From contig NZ_LJJE01000022.1 of NCBI RefSeq assembly GCF_001854765.1, forward strand, positions 1-64,000: 64,000 bases of DNA, given 5' to 3'. A program made the translations under genes and the position numbers. Under the pieces are notes generated by a model. That model was not told the origin of the DNA, did no database searches, and saw nothing but the letters and a program-made list of their open reading frames with translations. Position 1 is the stretch's first letter, and every line of letters begins with the position of its first letter. This DNA comes from Vibrio sonorensis (lineage in GTDB: Bacteria; Pseudomonadota; Gammaproteobacteria; Enterobacterales; Vibrionaceae). Shown piece by piece: positions 27,166 through 40,342 of this stretch.

Positions 27166-29309
27166 TTATTGCTGCTCTTGGCCTGCTTGAATAGCCGTTA
27201 AAGCGATAGTGTAAACAATGTCGTCTACCAGCGCGCCACGAGACAAGTCGTTTACTGGCTTGCGCATACCTTGAAGCATTGGACCGATAGAAACTAGGTC
27301 AGCACTACGTTGAACCGCTTTGTATGTCGTGTTACCCGTGTTTAGATCTGGGAATACGAATACTGTTGCTTTACCCGCCACCGGAGAGTTAGGTGCTTTA
27401 GAAGCGGCCACGTTTTCCATGATCGCTGCATCGTATTGAAGAGGACCGTCGATAACAAGATCAGGTCGTTTCTCTTTAGCGATACGCGTTGCTTCACGCA
27501 CTTTATCTACATCTGCACCTTGACCGGATTCACCGGTAGAGTAAGAGATCATAGCAACACGCGGGTCGATACCAAATGCAGTTGCAGAATCTGCTGATTG
27601 AATTGCGATTTCAGCTAACTGCTCTGCGTTAGGATCTGGGTTGATTGCACAGTCACCGTAAACCAGTACTTGGTCAGGTAGCAACATAAAGAAGATCGAA
27701 GAGACAAGTGATGCACTTGGCGCTGTCTTGATGATCTGTAGCGGTGGGCGAATGGTGTTCGCAGTGGTGTGTACTGCACCAGACACTAGACCGTCAACTT
27801 CTTCACGTTCAAGCATCATAGTACCCAGTACCACAGTGTCCTCTAGCTGTTCACGAGCGACAACTTCCGTCATACCTTTGTTCTTGCGAAGTTCAACTAG
27901 GCGCGCAACGTATTTTTCACGTACGGCGATTGGATCGATAATTTCGATACCAGTACCTAGAGTGACACCTTGTTGCTCTGCAATGCGGCGGATTTCGTCT
28001 GGGTTACCCAAAAGAACACATTCCGCAATACCGCGTTCTGCACAGATTGCAGCCGCTTTTACCGTGCGTGGTTCATCGCCTTCAGGAAGAACGATACGCT
28101 TGCCAGCGCGACGAGCGAATTCTGTTAGCTGGTAACGGAATGCTGGTGGGCTCAGACGACGGTTAACGTTCGCACCTTGAGTAAGAGAGTCGATCCAGTT
28201 ACCGTCGATGTGGCTTGCTACGTGTTCGTTGACAAACTCGATACGATGTTTGTCGTCAGCTGGAACTTCTAGGCTGAAGCTTTGAAGGTTCAGAGAAGTT
28301 TGCCAAGTGTTACCTTGAGCTTTGAAAATTGGTAGACCAGTATCAAAGGCTGGTTTACACAAGTTTTCAATTTCTGCTGGCATATCGTAGCCACCAGTAA
28401 GTAAGATTGCACCGATTTCAACACCGTTCATCGCAGCTAGAGAAGCGGCAACAATAACATCAGGGCGGTCAGCCGAAGTTACAAGCAGTGAACCTGGGCG
28501 GAAGTGCTCAATCATGTGAGGGAGTGAACGCGCACAGAAAGTGATGCTCTTAATACGACGGGTATTGATATCACCTTCGTTGATAACTTCAGCATTGAGG
28601 TGCTTAGCCATATCGATAGCACGAGTTGCAATCAGATCAATACTCCAAGGCACACAACCCAAAACGCGGATTGGACTAGAGTTGAAAATCTGCATTACTT
28701 CTAGTGTGTTCTGCGTGGCTGTATCAGCATCGTCGAAGATTTCTGATAGATCAGGGCGAGTGCGACCCGCTTCATCAACAGGCGCATTGAGCTTGTTAAT
28801 GATAACACCAGAAATGTTCTTGTTTTTGGTGCCACCAAAGTTTGAGCACGCGACCTCAATACGCTCTTTAAGCTGAGCTGGGTTGTCAGTGCCCGGAGTG
28901 GCAACAAGTACGATTTCTGCACCTAGTGTCGCAGCGATTTCAGCGTTGACTTGGTTGGCAAATGGGTGCTTGCGAGTAGGAACTAGACCTTCGATAAGCG
29001 TGACTTCAGAACCTTTATTGATCTGGTTGTAACGTTCAACGATGGTTTCTAGTAACTCGTCCATGTTGTCAGCGCCGATCAGGTTCTCGGCAACAGACAT
29101 AGAAACAGGTTCTCCGATCTTCATATCGCTGTTGACAGAAACGATAGTTGAAGTCAGATCGGGTTGTTCTTCACCGCTGCGAGGTTGCGCAATAGGTTTG
29201 TAGAAAGAAACCTTAACACCTTGACGCTCCATCGCGCTAGAACACCCATGCTCACACTGGTCAAACCGACGCCAGCGCTCGCAGGGATAAGCATAATTGT
29301 ACGAGACAT
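27166..29309 (-). CDS. pta: Pta, phosphate acetyltransferase (one frameshift)
   Basis: This is the long bacterial Pta. The N-terminal P-loop/DRTGG regulatory part starts '[20 protein letters not shown]' at 29309 and the C-terminal catalytic domain contains '[21 protein letters not shown]' and '[18 protein letters not shown]'. The first 20 codons are in a different frame from the rest. One extra base at about 29250 joins them and gives 714 residues, equal to E. coli Pta. It converts acetyl-CoA and phosphate to acetyl phosphate, which AckA uses to make ATP and acetate. It follows ackA on the same strand. Confidence 0.9.
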
Positions 29310-29392
29310 AGGTAAAATACCTTCAGCTATTGGAACAAAACTCAACTTCCGAAGCGAACCTCTCGCTCAGTAGTTGAGTCCTTTCATAAAAA

Positions 29393-29418
29393 TTAGGCTG
29401 GCAATCTAGCCAGCCTAA
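29393..29418 (-). terminator. Intercistronic terminator-like hairpin between ackA and pta
   Basis: TTAGGCTGGC (29393-29402) and GCCAGCCTAA (29409-29418) form a perfect 10-bp stem with a 6-base loop. On the minus strand it is followed by TTTTTATG. It lies just after the ackA stop, so it may cause partial termination before pta. Confidence 0.75.
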
Positions 29419-29424
29419 AGCAAA

Positions 29425-30621
29425 TTAAAGACCAGCTAGGCGTGCTGTATCTTCTGCAATCACAAGCTCTTCGTTAGTCGAGATGACTAGAGCTGGGAAG
29501 CGGCTGTCTGCTGTAGTGATAGTGCCTTCACCGCCAAAACGCGCTTTAAGGTTCGCTTCGCCATCGACTTCAATACCGAATACGCCAAGACGGTTAAGAA
29601 CCATCTCGCGGATAGGGCCAGAGTTTTCACCGATACCACCAGTGAACACGATAGCGTCTAGGCGACCTTCAAGAGTAGCAGTGTAGCCAGCTACGTACTT
29701 AGCTAGACGATGGCAGAAAACGTCCATCGCGCGAGTCGCTTCTTCTTTTTCACCGTAGTTGTCTTCAACGAAACGACAGTCAGAAGTAACTTCAGTTAGA
29801 CCAGCTAGACCAGACTCTTTAGTCAACATAGTGTTGATCTCTTCTACAGAGTAGCCAAGAGCATCGTGCAGGTGGAAGATGATTGCTGGATCAATGTCAC
29901 CACAACGAGTACCCATTACTAGGCCTTCTAGTGGAGTTAGACCCATTGAAGTGTCTACAGACTTACCGTTTTTAATTGCACATACAGATGCACCGTTTCC
30001 TAGGTGGCAGTTGATGATGTTAACTTCATCCGCTGGCTTGCCTAGACGCTCTGCAGCTTCGCGAGCGATAAACAGGTGAGAAGTACCGTGCATGCCGTAG
30101 CGACGGATACCGTTTTCTTTGTACAGCTTGTAAGGAAGCGCATATAGGTATGCTTCTTCAGGCATAGACTGGTGGAATGCCGTGTCAAATACTGCAGACA
30201 TTGGTAGGCCCGGGAACGCTTTTTGCGCTGCTTTAATACCGATGATTGCTGCTGGGTTGTGAAGAGGCGCTAGTGTCGCGCAATCTTCGATACCTTTAAG
30301 AACAGCGTCGTCGATCAGTACAGATTGAGTGAATTTCTCGCCGCCGTGAACAACGCGGTGACCGATAGCACTTAGTTGTTCAGCTAGTTCTGGTTTAGAT
30401 GCAAGGATAGTTTCTACGATAAAAGAAAGAGCTTCATCGTGAGCGGCACCGTTACCTAGTTGCGCTTCGTGTTTGCCATCAAGTTTCCACTTGATGCGCG
30501 CTTCTGGAAGGTGAAGACATTCCGCAAGACCTGTTAGATGCTCATCGCCGTTTTCTGCATCAACAATAGCGAACTTTAGTGAAGAACTACCGCAGTTTAA
30601 AACTAAAACTAGCTTAGACAT
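29425..30621 (-). CDS. ackA: AckA, acetate kinase
   Basis: This 398-residue kinase of the ASKHA fold has '[17 protein letters not shown]' at the N-terminus, '[13 protein letters not shown]' with the conserved arginine, '[20 protein letters not shown]', '[11 protein letters not shown]', '[13 protein letters not shown]' and '[13 protein letters not shown]'. It makes ATP and acetate from acetyl phosphate and ADP. It is the first gene of an ackA-pta unit and divergent from yfbV, as in E. coli. An ATG start fits the family N-terminus. Strong codon bias indicates high expression. Confidence 0.95.
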   Translation of the reverse strand: MSKLVLVLNCGSSSLKFAIVDAENGDEHLTGLAECLHLPEARIKWKLDGKHEAQLGNGAAHDEALSFIVETILASKPELAEQLSAIGHRVVHGGEKFTQSVLIDDAVLKGIEDCATLAPLHNPAAIIGIKAAQKAFPGLPMSAVFDTAFHQSMPEEAYLYALPYKLYKENGIRRYGMHGTSHLFIAREAAERLGKPADEVNIINCHLGNGASVCAIKNGKSVDTSMGLTPLEGLVMGTRCGDIDPAIIFHLHDALGYSVEEINTMLTKESGLAGLTEVTSDCRFVEDNYGEKEEATRAMDVFCHRLAKYVAGYTATLEGRLDAIVFTGGIGENSGPIREMVLNRLGVFGIEVDGEANLKARFGGEGTITTADSRFPALVISTNEELVIAEDTARLAGL

Positions 30622-30988
30622 GTGTGACTACCTGTTAATTGTCTGATAAAAAAATCAGTAAGTATGAAAATTAATCACAAGGATAGTCGAACTCACTAGG
30701 GGTGCGTACTAACCTTGGTCAAAAAAACTGTAAATTCCGTATAGAGAGACGCCACTTTACCTGAAGGGCGACTTATGCAATCCTTGCTAAAGCCGTCTCA
30801 AAGTTGCCTAAATTGTAAATAACAGCAACAATGAGATTGAGGGTTCGCAAAGGATAGCGATAATAGACAAATATAACAAAAAAAATTTGAAAGAATATTA
30901 ACTTTCGTCAATTTTTTACTCGAATAGTTGAATTGTTCAACTAAATTTGAGTTTTCTCGAGCCCCCAAAAGTGAAGTGAGAGAGAAGT
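30622..30988. promoter_or_regulatory. Divergent ackA/yfbV control region with a perfect palindrome
   Basis: This 367-base gap separates divergent genes. It is AT-rich near yfbV. The palindrome TAGTTGAATTGTTCAACTA (30925-30943; 8-base arms around TTG) is perfect and looks like an operator, but I cannot name the regulator. No hairpin terminator or coding frame is supported. Confidence 0.55.
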
Positions 30989-31441
30989 ATGAGTAATAAC
31001 GCTGGAATCGTCCATAGCTTAAAGGATGGTCAGAAGTACATGAACGTCTGGCCTATGCGTAAAGAACTTAACCCACTTTTTCCAGAACAGCGCATTATTA
31101 AAGCGACTCGTTTTGGCATAAAAGTGATGCCTGCTATCGCTGCGATTAGCGTACTGACCCAAATGGCGTTTGATAATTACGACGCTATGCCTCAAGCGGC
31201 CATTATGGCTCTGTTTGCCTTGAGTCTTCCTGTTCAGGGAATGTGGTGGCTTGGCAACCGCGCGAATACGCAACTTCCGCCCGCATTAGCAGGTTGGTAT
31301 CGAGAGTTACATCAGAAAATTGTTGAAAGCGGGTTTGCTCTTGAGCCAGTAAAAGCGCAACCTCGTTACAAGGAATTAGCACAAATTCTCAATCGAGCAT
31401 TTCGTCAATTAGACAAAACCGCATTGGAACGCTGGTTCTGA
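30989..31441 (+). CDS. yfbV: YfbV, UPF0208 family membrane protein
   Basis: This 150-residue protein has two transmembrane helices (about residues 45-65 and 70-90) flanked by a basic N-terminal segment ('[31 protein letters not shown]') and a cytosolic C-terminus ('[25 protein letters not shown]'), the full pattern of UPF0208. In E. coli YfbV has been linked to keeping the chromosomal Ter region insulated from MatP effects. That role here is by family only. The gene is divergent from ackA, a conserved arrangement, and follows AGTGAGAGAGAA. Confidence 0.9.
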   Translation: MSNNAGIVHSLKDGQKYMNVWPMRKELNPLFPEQRIIKATRFGIKVMPAIAAISVLTQMAFDNYDAMPQAAIMALFALSLPVQGMWWLGNRANTQLPPALAGWYRELHQKIVESGFALEPVKAQPRYKELAQILNRAFRQLDKTALERWF

Positions 31442-31464
31442 TCAAGTGTTAAAGAATAGAGAGG

Positions 31465-31490
31465 AAGCGCCCAAACTAGGGCGCTTTTTT
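31465..31490 (+). terminator. Terminator of yfbV
   Basis: AAGCGCCC (31465-31472), loop AAACTA, GGGCGCTT (31479-31486), then a T run reaching into the stop codon of the convergent methyltransferase gene at 31489. Confidence 0.85.
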
Positions 31491-32307
31491 ATGCGGCTTT
31501 GCCAGAGGATTTTGAAGGTGAATGCGATAGATAAGTGGTTAAGAGAGGTTCGATCTGATAATACGCTGAAAGCTGAACATACATATCATCGCTTTTTGGG
31601 TTTGTCGTAATACCCCTTTGATGTGCTCTCACCATTATATTTTTCTCGGTCGCGTGGCTAGATGTAAATTCGATGATATCCACTTTGAATCCGCGCTGCT
31701 CCAATATAAGAGCGCGCAGCGAGTCGCCTATCATGTGTACCATTCGATCTTTAAACACTCGGTGCTTTGTGATCGCTGAATTTGCTTTTGCCGAGCCCAT
31801 CGTTTTGCGAATACTATGCTGACAGCAAGAGACAGACAAAATGTGTTTTGCTCCAGACTCAATACCTATGGCTAACGTTTGATCCGTTGCAGTATCACAG
31901 GCGTGCAGAGAACATACTAATGTCGGCTGGAAATCGACACTGGCGTCAATAATGTCACAGGTTTGAAAAGTCATGGTGTCAAAACCAAGCGTTGCGGCGC
32001 GCTGAGCGTTCTTATCCATTAGCGCTTTATTGCGGTCAATACATAGGATACTAAAGGGACGCGGTTCAATTTCTGTATAAAAATGGGCAATGGTGAAACT
32101 CAGTAGGCAGTTACCCGCACCACATTCCACGATTTGCACTGGTCGCTTTTTCGAATACTTGCGCAGTTGGCTATGGATCACTTCTATATAGCCCAATAAC
32201 TGATCTCTTTTCTTCTGTTTATCGCGATTTGTATGAATACTTTCGGTTAGGCCTAGCTGGGTAAGAAAACTGGCCAGTGCCTTTTTCTGTTGTGCAGAAA
32301 TAAGCAT
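31489..32307 (-). CDS. SAM-dependent methyltransferase, Methyltransf_32-like
   Basis: This protein of about 272 residues has a class I methyltransferase core: 'VQIVECGAGNCLLSFTIAHF' (motif I), 'SILCIDRNKALMDKNAQRA' (ribose-binding acidic residue), and the distinctive 'CSLHACDTATDQTLAIGIESGAKHILSVSCCQHS'. The last resembles the 'LHACG-L' and cysteine/histidine-rich motifs of the Methyltransf_32/METTL25 group. The substrate is unknown; relatives often act on RNA or protein. I used the ATG at 32307, preceded by GGAGGATTT, rather than an upstream ATG 41 codons earlier that lacks conserved sequence. It converges on yfbV. Confidence 0.8.
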   Translation of the reverse strand: MLISAQQKKALASFLTQLGLTESIHTNRDKQKKRDQLLGYIEVIHSQLRKYSKKRPVQIVECGAGNCLLSFTIAHFYTEIEPRPFSILCIDRNKALMDKNAQRAATLGFDTMTFQTCDIIDASVDFQPTLVCSLHACDTATDQTLAIGIESGAKHILSVSCCQHSIRKTMGSAKANSAITKHRVFKDRMVHMIGDSLRALILEQRGFKVDIIEFTSSHATEKNIMVRAHQRGITTNPKSDDMYVQLSAYYQIEPLLTTYLSHSPSKSSGKAA

Positions 32308-32747
32308 AAATCCTCCAATAGAGAAATGGAGTGATATGAACGAGATGGCGGAACAGGCGAGGTATACTTGGGGAAGGGTAGAATGCCTAACTGAACCACC
32401 ATACACAATCCACACGCAACCCCACTTCAAAAAGTGTTGTTGTTAAAAGTTCGACTACAAGGTCGAATGAGTTTCGTTGGTTTGTGTTGTGTTTTCGTTC
32501 AGTCCCAGTGCCGAAACGTGTCAGCGCCGGAGGGGCATTACTCCATTGAGATTTATCGAAACGGATTGTAGGTGGGAATAAGTGCCTAGGCAATAGGTAA
32601 CACAAGGGCAAAGCGTTTAAATCAACTTGATTTGATTTGCGTCATGTCCTTACTGTCATAACAAAATGAGAAGGTGTAAACAGGGTGTTGGCGGGGAACA
32701 AAAAAGGCTCACTTAAGTGAGCCTTAAAAACGAGAGGTTTAACTCAT
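32308..32747. other. Intergenic region upstream of the methyltransferase
   Basis: This 440-base gap contains the terminator of ald on its right side and presumably the methyltransferase promoter. It has no supported gene. A 74-codon minus-strand frame at 32387-32611 looks like chance translation of mixed-composition DNA. Confidence 0.5.
32700..32730 (-). terminator. Terminator of ald
   Basis: A perfect 22-base palindrome (AAGGCTCACTT and its complement, 32704-32725) is flanked by A and T runs, so it can work on both strands. It lies 22 bases past the repaired ald stop. Confidence 0.85.
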
Positions 32748-33871
32748 TTAGTTAAACATGTTAATCGCGCTTTTTGGATCGACATATTCTAAATCAAAAG
32801 ACTCGGCAACTTCTTTACAGGTTACTTTACCGTGAATAACGTTTAGGCCGTCTAGGAAGCCTCATCAGCAAGTAGCGCTTCGCGGTAACCTTGGTTAGCA
32901 AGTTTGATGATGTATGGCAGCGTTGCATTGTTTAATGCAAACGTGGAAGTGCGAGCCACAGCACCTGGCATGTTCGCTACGCAGTAGTGAACTACATCAT
33001 CAACGATGTAGGTTGGTTCTGCGTGAGTTGTCGCTTTAGATGTTTCGAAGCAGCCGCCTTGGTCGATCGCTACGTCCACAACTGCCGCGCCGGCTTTCAT
33101 CTTCGCTAGGTGTTGTTTTGTAACAAGCTTAGGAGCAGCAGCACCCGGAATAAGAACGGCACCGATAACCAAATCGGCTTCAGTGACGTGCTTTTCGATG
33201 GCGTCTTCTGTTGAGTAAACCACTTTAGCACGACCTTGGAACTCTTCATCTAAACGGCGAAGAGTGTCAACGTTGCGGTCTAGGATGGTAACGTCTGCAC
33301 GAAGGCCAACAGCCATGCGAGCTGCATTTGCGCCGACAACACCGCCGCCGATAACAACAACTTTTGCTGGCTCAACGCCCGGTACACCGCCAAGAAGTAG
33401 GCCACGGCCACCTTTAGATTTCTCTAGAGTTTGTGCGCCTGCTTGGATAGACATTCTGCCCGCAACCTCAGACATTGGAGCTAATAGTGGCAAGCGACCC
33501 ATATTATCTGTTACAGTCTCATATGCTATGCAGACAGCTTTGCTCTTGATAAGCTCTTCAGTTTGTGGAAAATCTGGTGCTAGGTGCAAATACGTAAATA
33601 ATATTTGTCCCTCACGGAGCATTGCTCGTTCGACAGCTTGAGGTTCTTTGACCTTTACAATCATATCTGCTTTCGTAAATACGTCAGCAGCAGTAGGAAG
33701 AATGGATGCGCCTACAGCGATGTAATCATCGTCTGAAAAGCCAATGCCGGAACCCGCTTGGGTTTCGACAAATACTTCGTGGCCTTGTGATACTAGTTCG
33801 CGAACGCTTGCTGGGATCATGCCAACGCGGTACTCATGGTTTTTAATTTCCTTAGGTACGCCAATGATCAT
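32748..33871 (-). CDS. ald: Ald, alanine dehydrogenase (one frameshift near the 3' end)
   Basis: The frame from 33871 runs 339 codons to a stop at 32852. The family C-terminus ('LDGLNVIHGKVTCKEVAES') then continues in the next frame to a TAA at 32748-32750. Adding one T at about 32863 gives 374 residues, the standard length. Visible features are 'MIIGVPKEIKNHEYRVGMIP', the catalytic 'TYLHLAPDF' histidine region, and the NAD-binding 'VIGGGVVGANAARMAVG'. The enzyme converts alanine and NAD to pyruvate, ammonia and NADH. It is divergent from lrp, which probably regulates it. Confidence 0.9.
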
Positions 33872-34026
33872 CCTGACTCCTCGTTATTTTTTGGTTGTAT
33901 TGACTATAGTAGGGTAGTTAAGTCGAATTAATATCTAGTATAGAAGTAATGTTATAAAATTTGATGCTAAATATTAAAAAGTTGTAGTATATTTATTTGC
34001 AAGGAAGTAAAAAGGTGGAATAAAAA
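33872..34026. promoter_or_regulatory. Divergent ald/lrp promoter region
   Basis: These 155 very AT-rich bases between two divergent genes contain phased A/T tracts of the kind Lrp-family proteins favour. TATAGT- and TATAAA-like elements are present, but I cannot fix a single promoter. Control of ald by the neighbouring Lrp is inferred from family habit. Confidence 0.45.
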
Positions 34027-34520
34027 ATGGCAGACAACAATAAGAAGCCGTCCAAGGATCTTGACCGTATTGACCGCAATATTCTTAACGAATTGCAGAA
34101 AGATGGTCGTATTTCAAACGTTGAACTCTCTAAGCGCGTAGGCCTTTCGCCGACACCGTGTCTTGAGCGTGTGCGTCGATTAGAGCGCCAAGGATACATA
34201 ACGGGCTACACAGCGTTGCTCAATCCTCAGTACCTTGATGCTTCACTATTGGTTTTTGTGGAAATTACCCTAAACCGCGGTGCACCAGACGTATTTGAAC
34301 AGTTTAACGCAGCAGTGCAAAAGTTGGACGATATACAAGAATGTCACCTAGTTTCAGGTGATTTCGACTACTTGTTAAAAACTCGTGTATCCGATATGAG
34401 CGCATATCGTAAGTTACTGGGTGATACGCTGCTTCGTCTTCCGGGTGTTAACGACACTCGTACTTACGTAGTAATGGAAGAAGTGAAGCAAACAAACCAG
34501 TTAGTGATCAAACTCGTTAA
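34027..34520 (+). CDS. lrp: Lrp, leucine-responsive regulator (frameshift at the last codons)
   Basis: The protein matches Lrp from the N-terminal helix-turn-helix ('LDRIDRNILNELQKDGRISNVELSKRVGLSPTPCLERVRRLE') through the RAM effector domain ('ECHLVSGDFDYLLKTRV', 'LPGVNDTRTYVVMEEVKQ'). As written the frame runs on to 34557 with an unrelated tail. Adding an A to the AAA at about 34510-34512 makes the end 'VIKTR' plus TAA at 34518-34520, giving the usual 164 residues. It is a global regulator of amino-acid metabolism. ftsK follows on the same strand after 137 bases. Confidence 0.92.
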
Positions 34521-34657
34521 TATTTCGTCAAGTATTGAATCCTTTTCGATATTCTGACGTTCAGTAATTGGGTTTTGTGACCTGTTATGGTTAAATCGAT
34601 AGTCCGTACGGCATAGTCGTCCGGGCTATTTTTTTCTTTTCAGATAGTAAGTTGGTT

Positions 34658-37443
<2,786 letters not shown>

Positions 37444-37466
37444 TCAAAAGCGTTTGAAAAGGGAAC

Positions 37467-37501
37467 AAAAAACCGGCTTGTGTGTGAACAGCCGGTTTTT
37501 T
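37467..37501. terminator. Terminator of ftsK
   Basis: An AAAAACCGGCT stem pairs with AGCCGGTTTTT around an 11-base loop, with flanking A and T runs. It is usable by both ftsK and the convergent dsbB. Confidence 0.85.
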
Positions 37502-37518
37502 CATTTTTGTAAAGGGAT

Positions 37519-38040
37519 TTAAGCTTTTGGCTTAAACAACTGAGCGATCATAATGACTGCTAAGGCAACGAGGTTGCCAGCAAAAATTACCACTAACCAC
37601 TGAGGCATGGAGAGGGTTAAAAACTGCCAAACAATTTTGCTGCAATCGCCATAGGCTTCAAATAGCCAAGGTGCCCATTCATTCAGCGGCGCCCACTCAG
37701 GGAAGTTGACAAATAGGTCGCAAGTATAAAATGGAGAAGGGTTAAACTGGTACTCAACGTGTTCAAGAGACAGCATCAGTCCTTTGTATGAGGCTAGCCC
37801 CCAAACTAATAGGCCTGCCCAGCGAACAACAGTGTTGTCAGGGGCGATAACACCAATCAGAGCGGCTGCACCCACACCAAACATGGCGATGCGTTCATAG
37901 ATACACATCACGCAAGGTGCGAGCATCATTACGTGCTGAAAGTAAAGCGCAGCGATTTCAAAAAACACGACAAAACCCAGCAGTAACCACCAAGATAAGC
38001 GGCGCTGCGAAAAGGCGTTAAGAGCAGATAAAAAAGTCAC
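37519..38040 (-). CDS. dsbB: DsbB, disulfide bond formation protein B
   Basis: This 173-residue inner-membrane protein has four transmembrane helices and both essential cysteine pairs: C43/C46 in 'APCVMCIYER' and C107/C133 in the long second periplasmic loop ('YTCDLF', 'GDCSKI'). It reoxidises DsbA and passes electrons to quinone. It lies beside nhaB and fadR, as in E. coli and Vibrio, but a terminator separates it from nhaB, so it probably has its own promoter. Confidence 0.95.
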   Translation of the reverse strand: MTFLSALNAFSQRRLSWWLLLGFVVFFEIAALYFQHVMMLAPCVMCIYERIAMFGVGAAALIGVIAPDNTVVRWAGLLVWGLASYKGLMLSLEHVEYQFNPSPFYTCDLFVNFPEWAPLNEWAPWLFEAYGDCSKIVWQFLTLSMPQWLVVIFAGNLVALAVIMIAQLFKPKA

Positions 38041-38058
38041 TTCAAAATCCTTAAAAGA

Positions 38059-38086
38059 AAAAAGCTCTGAATACTCAGAGCTTTTT
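38059..38086 (-). terminator. Terminator between nhaB and dsbB
   Basis: AAAAAGCTCTGA (38059-38070) pairs with TCAGAGCTTTTT around a 4-base loop, just past the nhaB stop on the minus strand. Confidence 0.85.
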
Positions 38087-38119
38087 ACTGGTTATAAGTT
38101 TCACAGGCAACCGTTTTTT

Positions 38120-39712
38120 TTAATGACCGCTAGAAACCGCGTGTCCGGCCGCATCTGCGACATGATGAGAAATCCATCCCGCTTCGTAGAAAAACGCTGT
38201 CATTGGCTCGACTAAGAAGACGATGCCAAACATACCGACCGTGGCTAACACAATGGTGTAAGGCAGCGCCATTATCACCATGCGACCGTATGAAAGTCGA
38301 ATCAGTGGCGCTAGGGCAGACGTCAACAAGAATAGGAATGCAGCCTGACCATTAGGGGTAGCAACAGAAGGCAAGTTAGTACCGGTATTGATAGCGACAG
38401 CGAGAAGGTCAAATTGATCGCGAGTAATCAGCCCATTGACCAGGGCCGTTTTTACTTCATTGATATACACCGTTCCGACAAACACGTTGTCAGATACCAT
38501 GGAAAGTAATCCGTTGGCGATGTAGAACAAGGCGAGCTGGGTACCTTTATCTTCTACATGCAGAACCGCATCAATGACGGGCTTAAACAGATCTTGGTCG
38601 ATGATTACCGCTACGATTGAGAAGAAAACAGCCAGTAGTGCAGTAAAAGGCAGCGCTTCTTCAAATGCTTTTCCTAGTGAATGCTCCTCAATAACGCCGG
38701 TAAACGATGTCGCTAATACGATGACGGAAAGGCCGATTAAACCGACAGCCGCCAAGTGAAGTGCCAAACCAACAATCAACCAAACAGCGATAAGGCCTTG
38801 TACCCATAGTTTCGCTACGTCTTGGTTGGTGCGGTTTTGACGTTCTTCGTTATCGAAATCGACTAGGATCTTACGAACGTTGTCAGGCAACTGAGCACCG
38901 TAACCAAACACCTTGAATTTCTCTACTAAGGCACAAGTAATTAGGCCACAGATGAATACAGGTAAGGTTACCGGCGCCATGCGAACAATAAACTCGCCAA
39001 ACAGCCAGCCCGCTTGATCGGCAATGATTAAGTTTTGAGGCTCACCCACCATAGTGGTTACTCCGCCAAGCGCAGTACCTACACCAGCGTGCATCAATAG
39101 AGAACGAAGGAAAGCTCGGTAGTTTTCCAAGTCATCACGGGTGAGTTCTGATAGGTGTTCGTCTTGGGTATGGTCGTGAGAGGCATTGGAAACTTTGCCC
39201 GAAGCCACCTTGTGATAGATAGCGTAGAAGCCGACCGCTACGCTAATAACAACCGCGATTACCGTTAAAGCATCGAGGAAAGCAGATAGAAATGCGGCGG
39301 CGAAGCAGAAAGCAACAGATAACGCAGCTTTAGAGCGAATTCCAAGTAGAATTTTGGTGAAAATGAACAGCAGAAGCTGTTTCATGAAGTAAATGCCCGC
39401 TACCATAAATATCAGCAGAAGCAGAACCTCAATGTTCGCCACAAGCTCATGTTTTACCTTGTCTGCGCTCGTCATCCCAATCGCTACTGCCTGAATGGCA
39501 AGTAAGCCACCTGGTTGAAGTGGGTAGCACTTTAGTGCCATAGCAAGAGTGAAGATAAACTCAGCTACTAACAGCCATCCTGCCGCGAAGGGACTGACAA
39601 AAAAGAAGACGAAGGGGTTTATGGCTAAAAAGGCAATTATGGCAACTTTGTACCAATCTGGGGCTTTACCTAAAAAATTCTTGATAAATGCATTTCCGAG
39701 TGACATCGGCAT
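38120..39712 (-). CDS. nhaB: NhaB, Na+/H+ antiporter
   Basis: This 530-residue polytopic inner-membrane protein has about 12 helices. The start '[22 protein letters not shown]' and segments '[27 protein letters not shown]' and '[36 protein letters not shown]' are diagnostic of NhaB. It exports sodium in exchange for protons and is important in marine and halophilic Vibrio. It is divergent from fadR, the conserved arrangement. The second methionine (residue 3) is a possible alternative start. Confidence 0.95.
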   Translation of the reverse strand: MPMSLGNAFIKNFLGKAPDWYKVAIIAFLAINPFVFFFVSPFAAGWLLVAEFIFTLAMALKCYPLQPGGLLAIQAVAIGMTSADKVKHELVANIEVLLLLIFMVAGIYFMKQLLLFIFTKILLGIRSKAALSVAFCFAAAFLSAFLDALTVIAVVISVAVGFYAIYHKVASGKVSNASHDHTQDEHLSELTRDDLENYRAFLRSLLMHAGVGTALGGVTTMVGEPQNLIIADQAGWLFGEFIVRMAPVTLPVFICGLITCALVEKFKVFGYGAQLPDNVRKILVDFDNEERQNRTNQDVAKLWVQGLIAVWLIVGLALHLAAVGLIGLSVIVLATSFTGVIEEHSLGKAFEEALPFTALLAVFFSIVAVIIDQDLFKPVIDAVLHVEDKGTQLALFYIANGLLSMVSDNVFVGTVYINEVKTALVNGLITRDQFDLLAVAINTGTNLPSVATPNGQAAFLFLLTSALAPLIRLSYGRMVIMALPYTIVLATVGMFGIVFLVEPMTAFFYEAGWISHHVADAAGHAVSSGH

Positions 39713-40342
39713 GGAACTTTACTCTTGTGTTGTTTTGTTAAGACACAGCATGTGCTTGATGCAGAAAAAGGCGGAAATCCGCACAGATTAAGCGACAACA
39801 GTGACTTAGAAAAACAACATAGACGAGATGCAGTCTTGCCAAGTCACTCCCTGAAATCGACAAGCACTCCTTTACTTGGCTCGCCACTCTACTCTTCGAA
39901 TATTATTAGTCAATAACAAAGTCGGTAATGATAAAATGCTCAGTGGGATTTTGGTCAAAAACGCGATCAAAGTTACGTTAGTGCTAATTAATAGTTGTGA
40001 AAACAAGAATTCAGTGGCAGCGGGGAGGGATATCGATTTCAGGCAGTGGTTTTGTAGTGATAATTTTATGAAATAAGTAATCTAATTTTGCATTTTTGAT
40101 ATTAACAATTAGGTCTATAATCCTTTAGTCGTAAGGGTGCTTTGGTGTTTACAAAATGTAAAAAGATGGATTTCTTACACTAGGCCGATCTACCCATCTT
40201 CTTTTCATTTGAAAATAAATTAGAGTAGTTGCTCTATCATGAAATTGTCACAAGTTTCCTTTAGGTAAGTTTCCGATAGTTGCAAACTAGTGGTATGATG
40301 AGTTCATCCGACCCTAAAAAGTAACAACTGGACAAATAATTA
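39713..40342. promoter_or_regulatory. Long divergent nhaB/fadR control region
   Basis: This 630-base gap has no credible gene. A hairpin AAGATGG (40163-40169) with CCATCTT (40194-40200) has a 24-base loop and T-rich flank, a weak structure. TATGAT at 40294-40299 is a plausible -10 for fadR. CCAAGT...ACTTGG (39839-39879) is another loose dyad. I could not identify a clear FadR operator. Confidence 0.45.

Noticed and set aside
34518..34557. An extended C-terminal tail on Lrp
   Set aside because: The tail has no family counterpart. Adding one A restores the standard ending VIKTR and a stop codon at the expected place.
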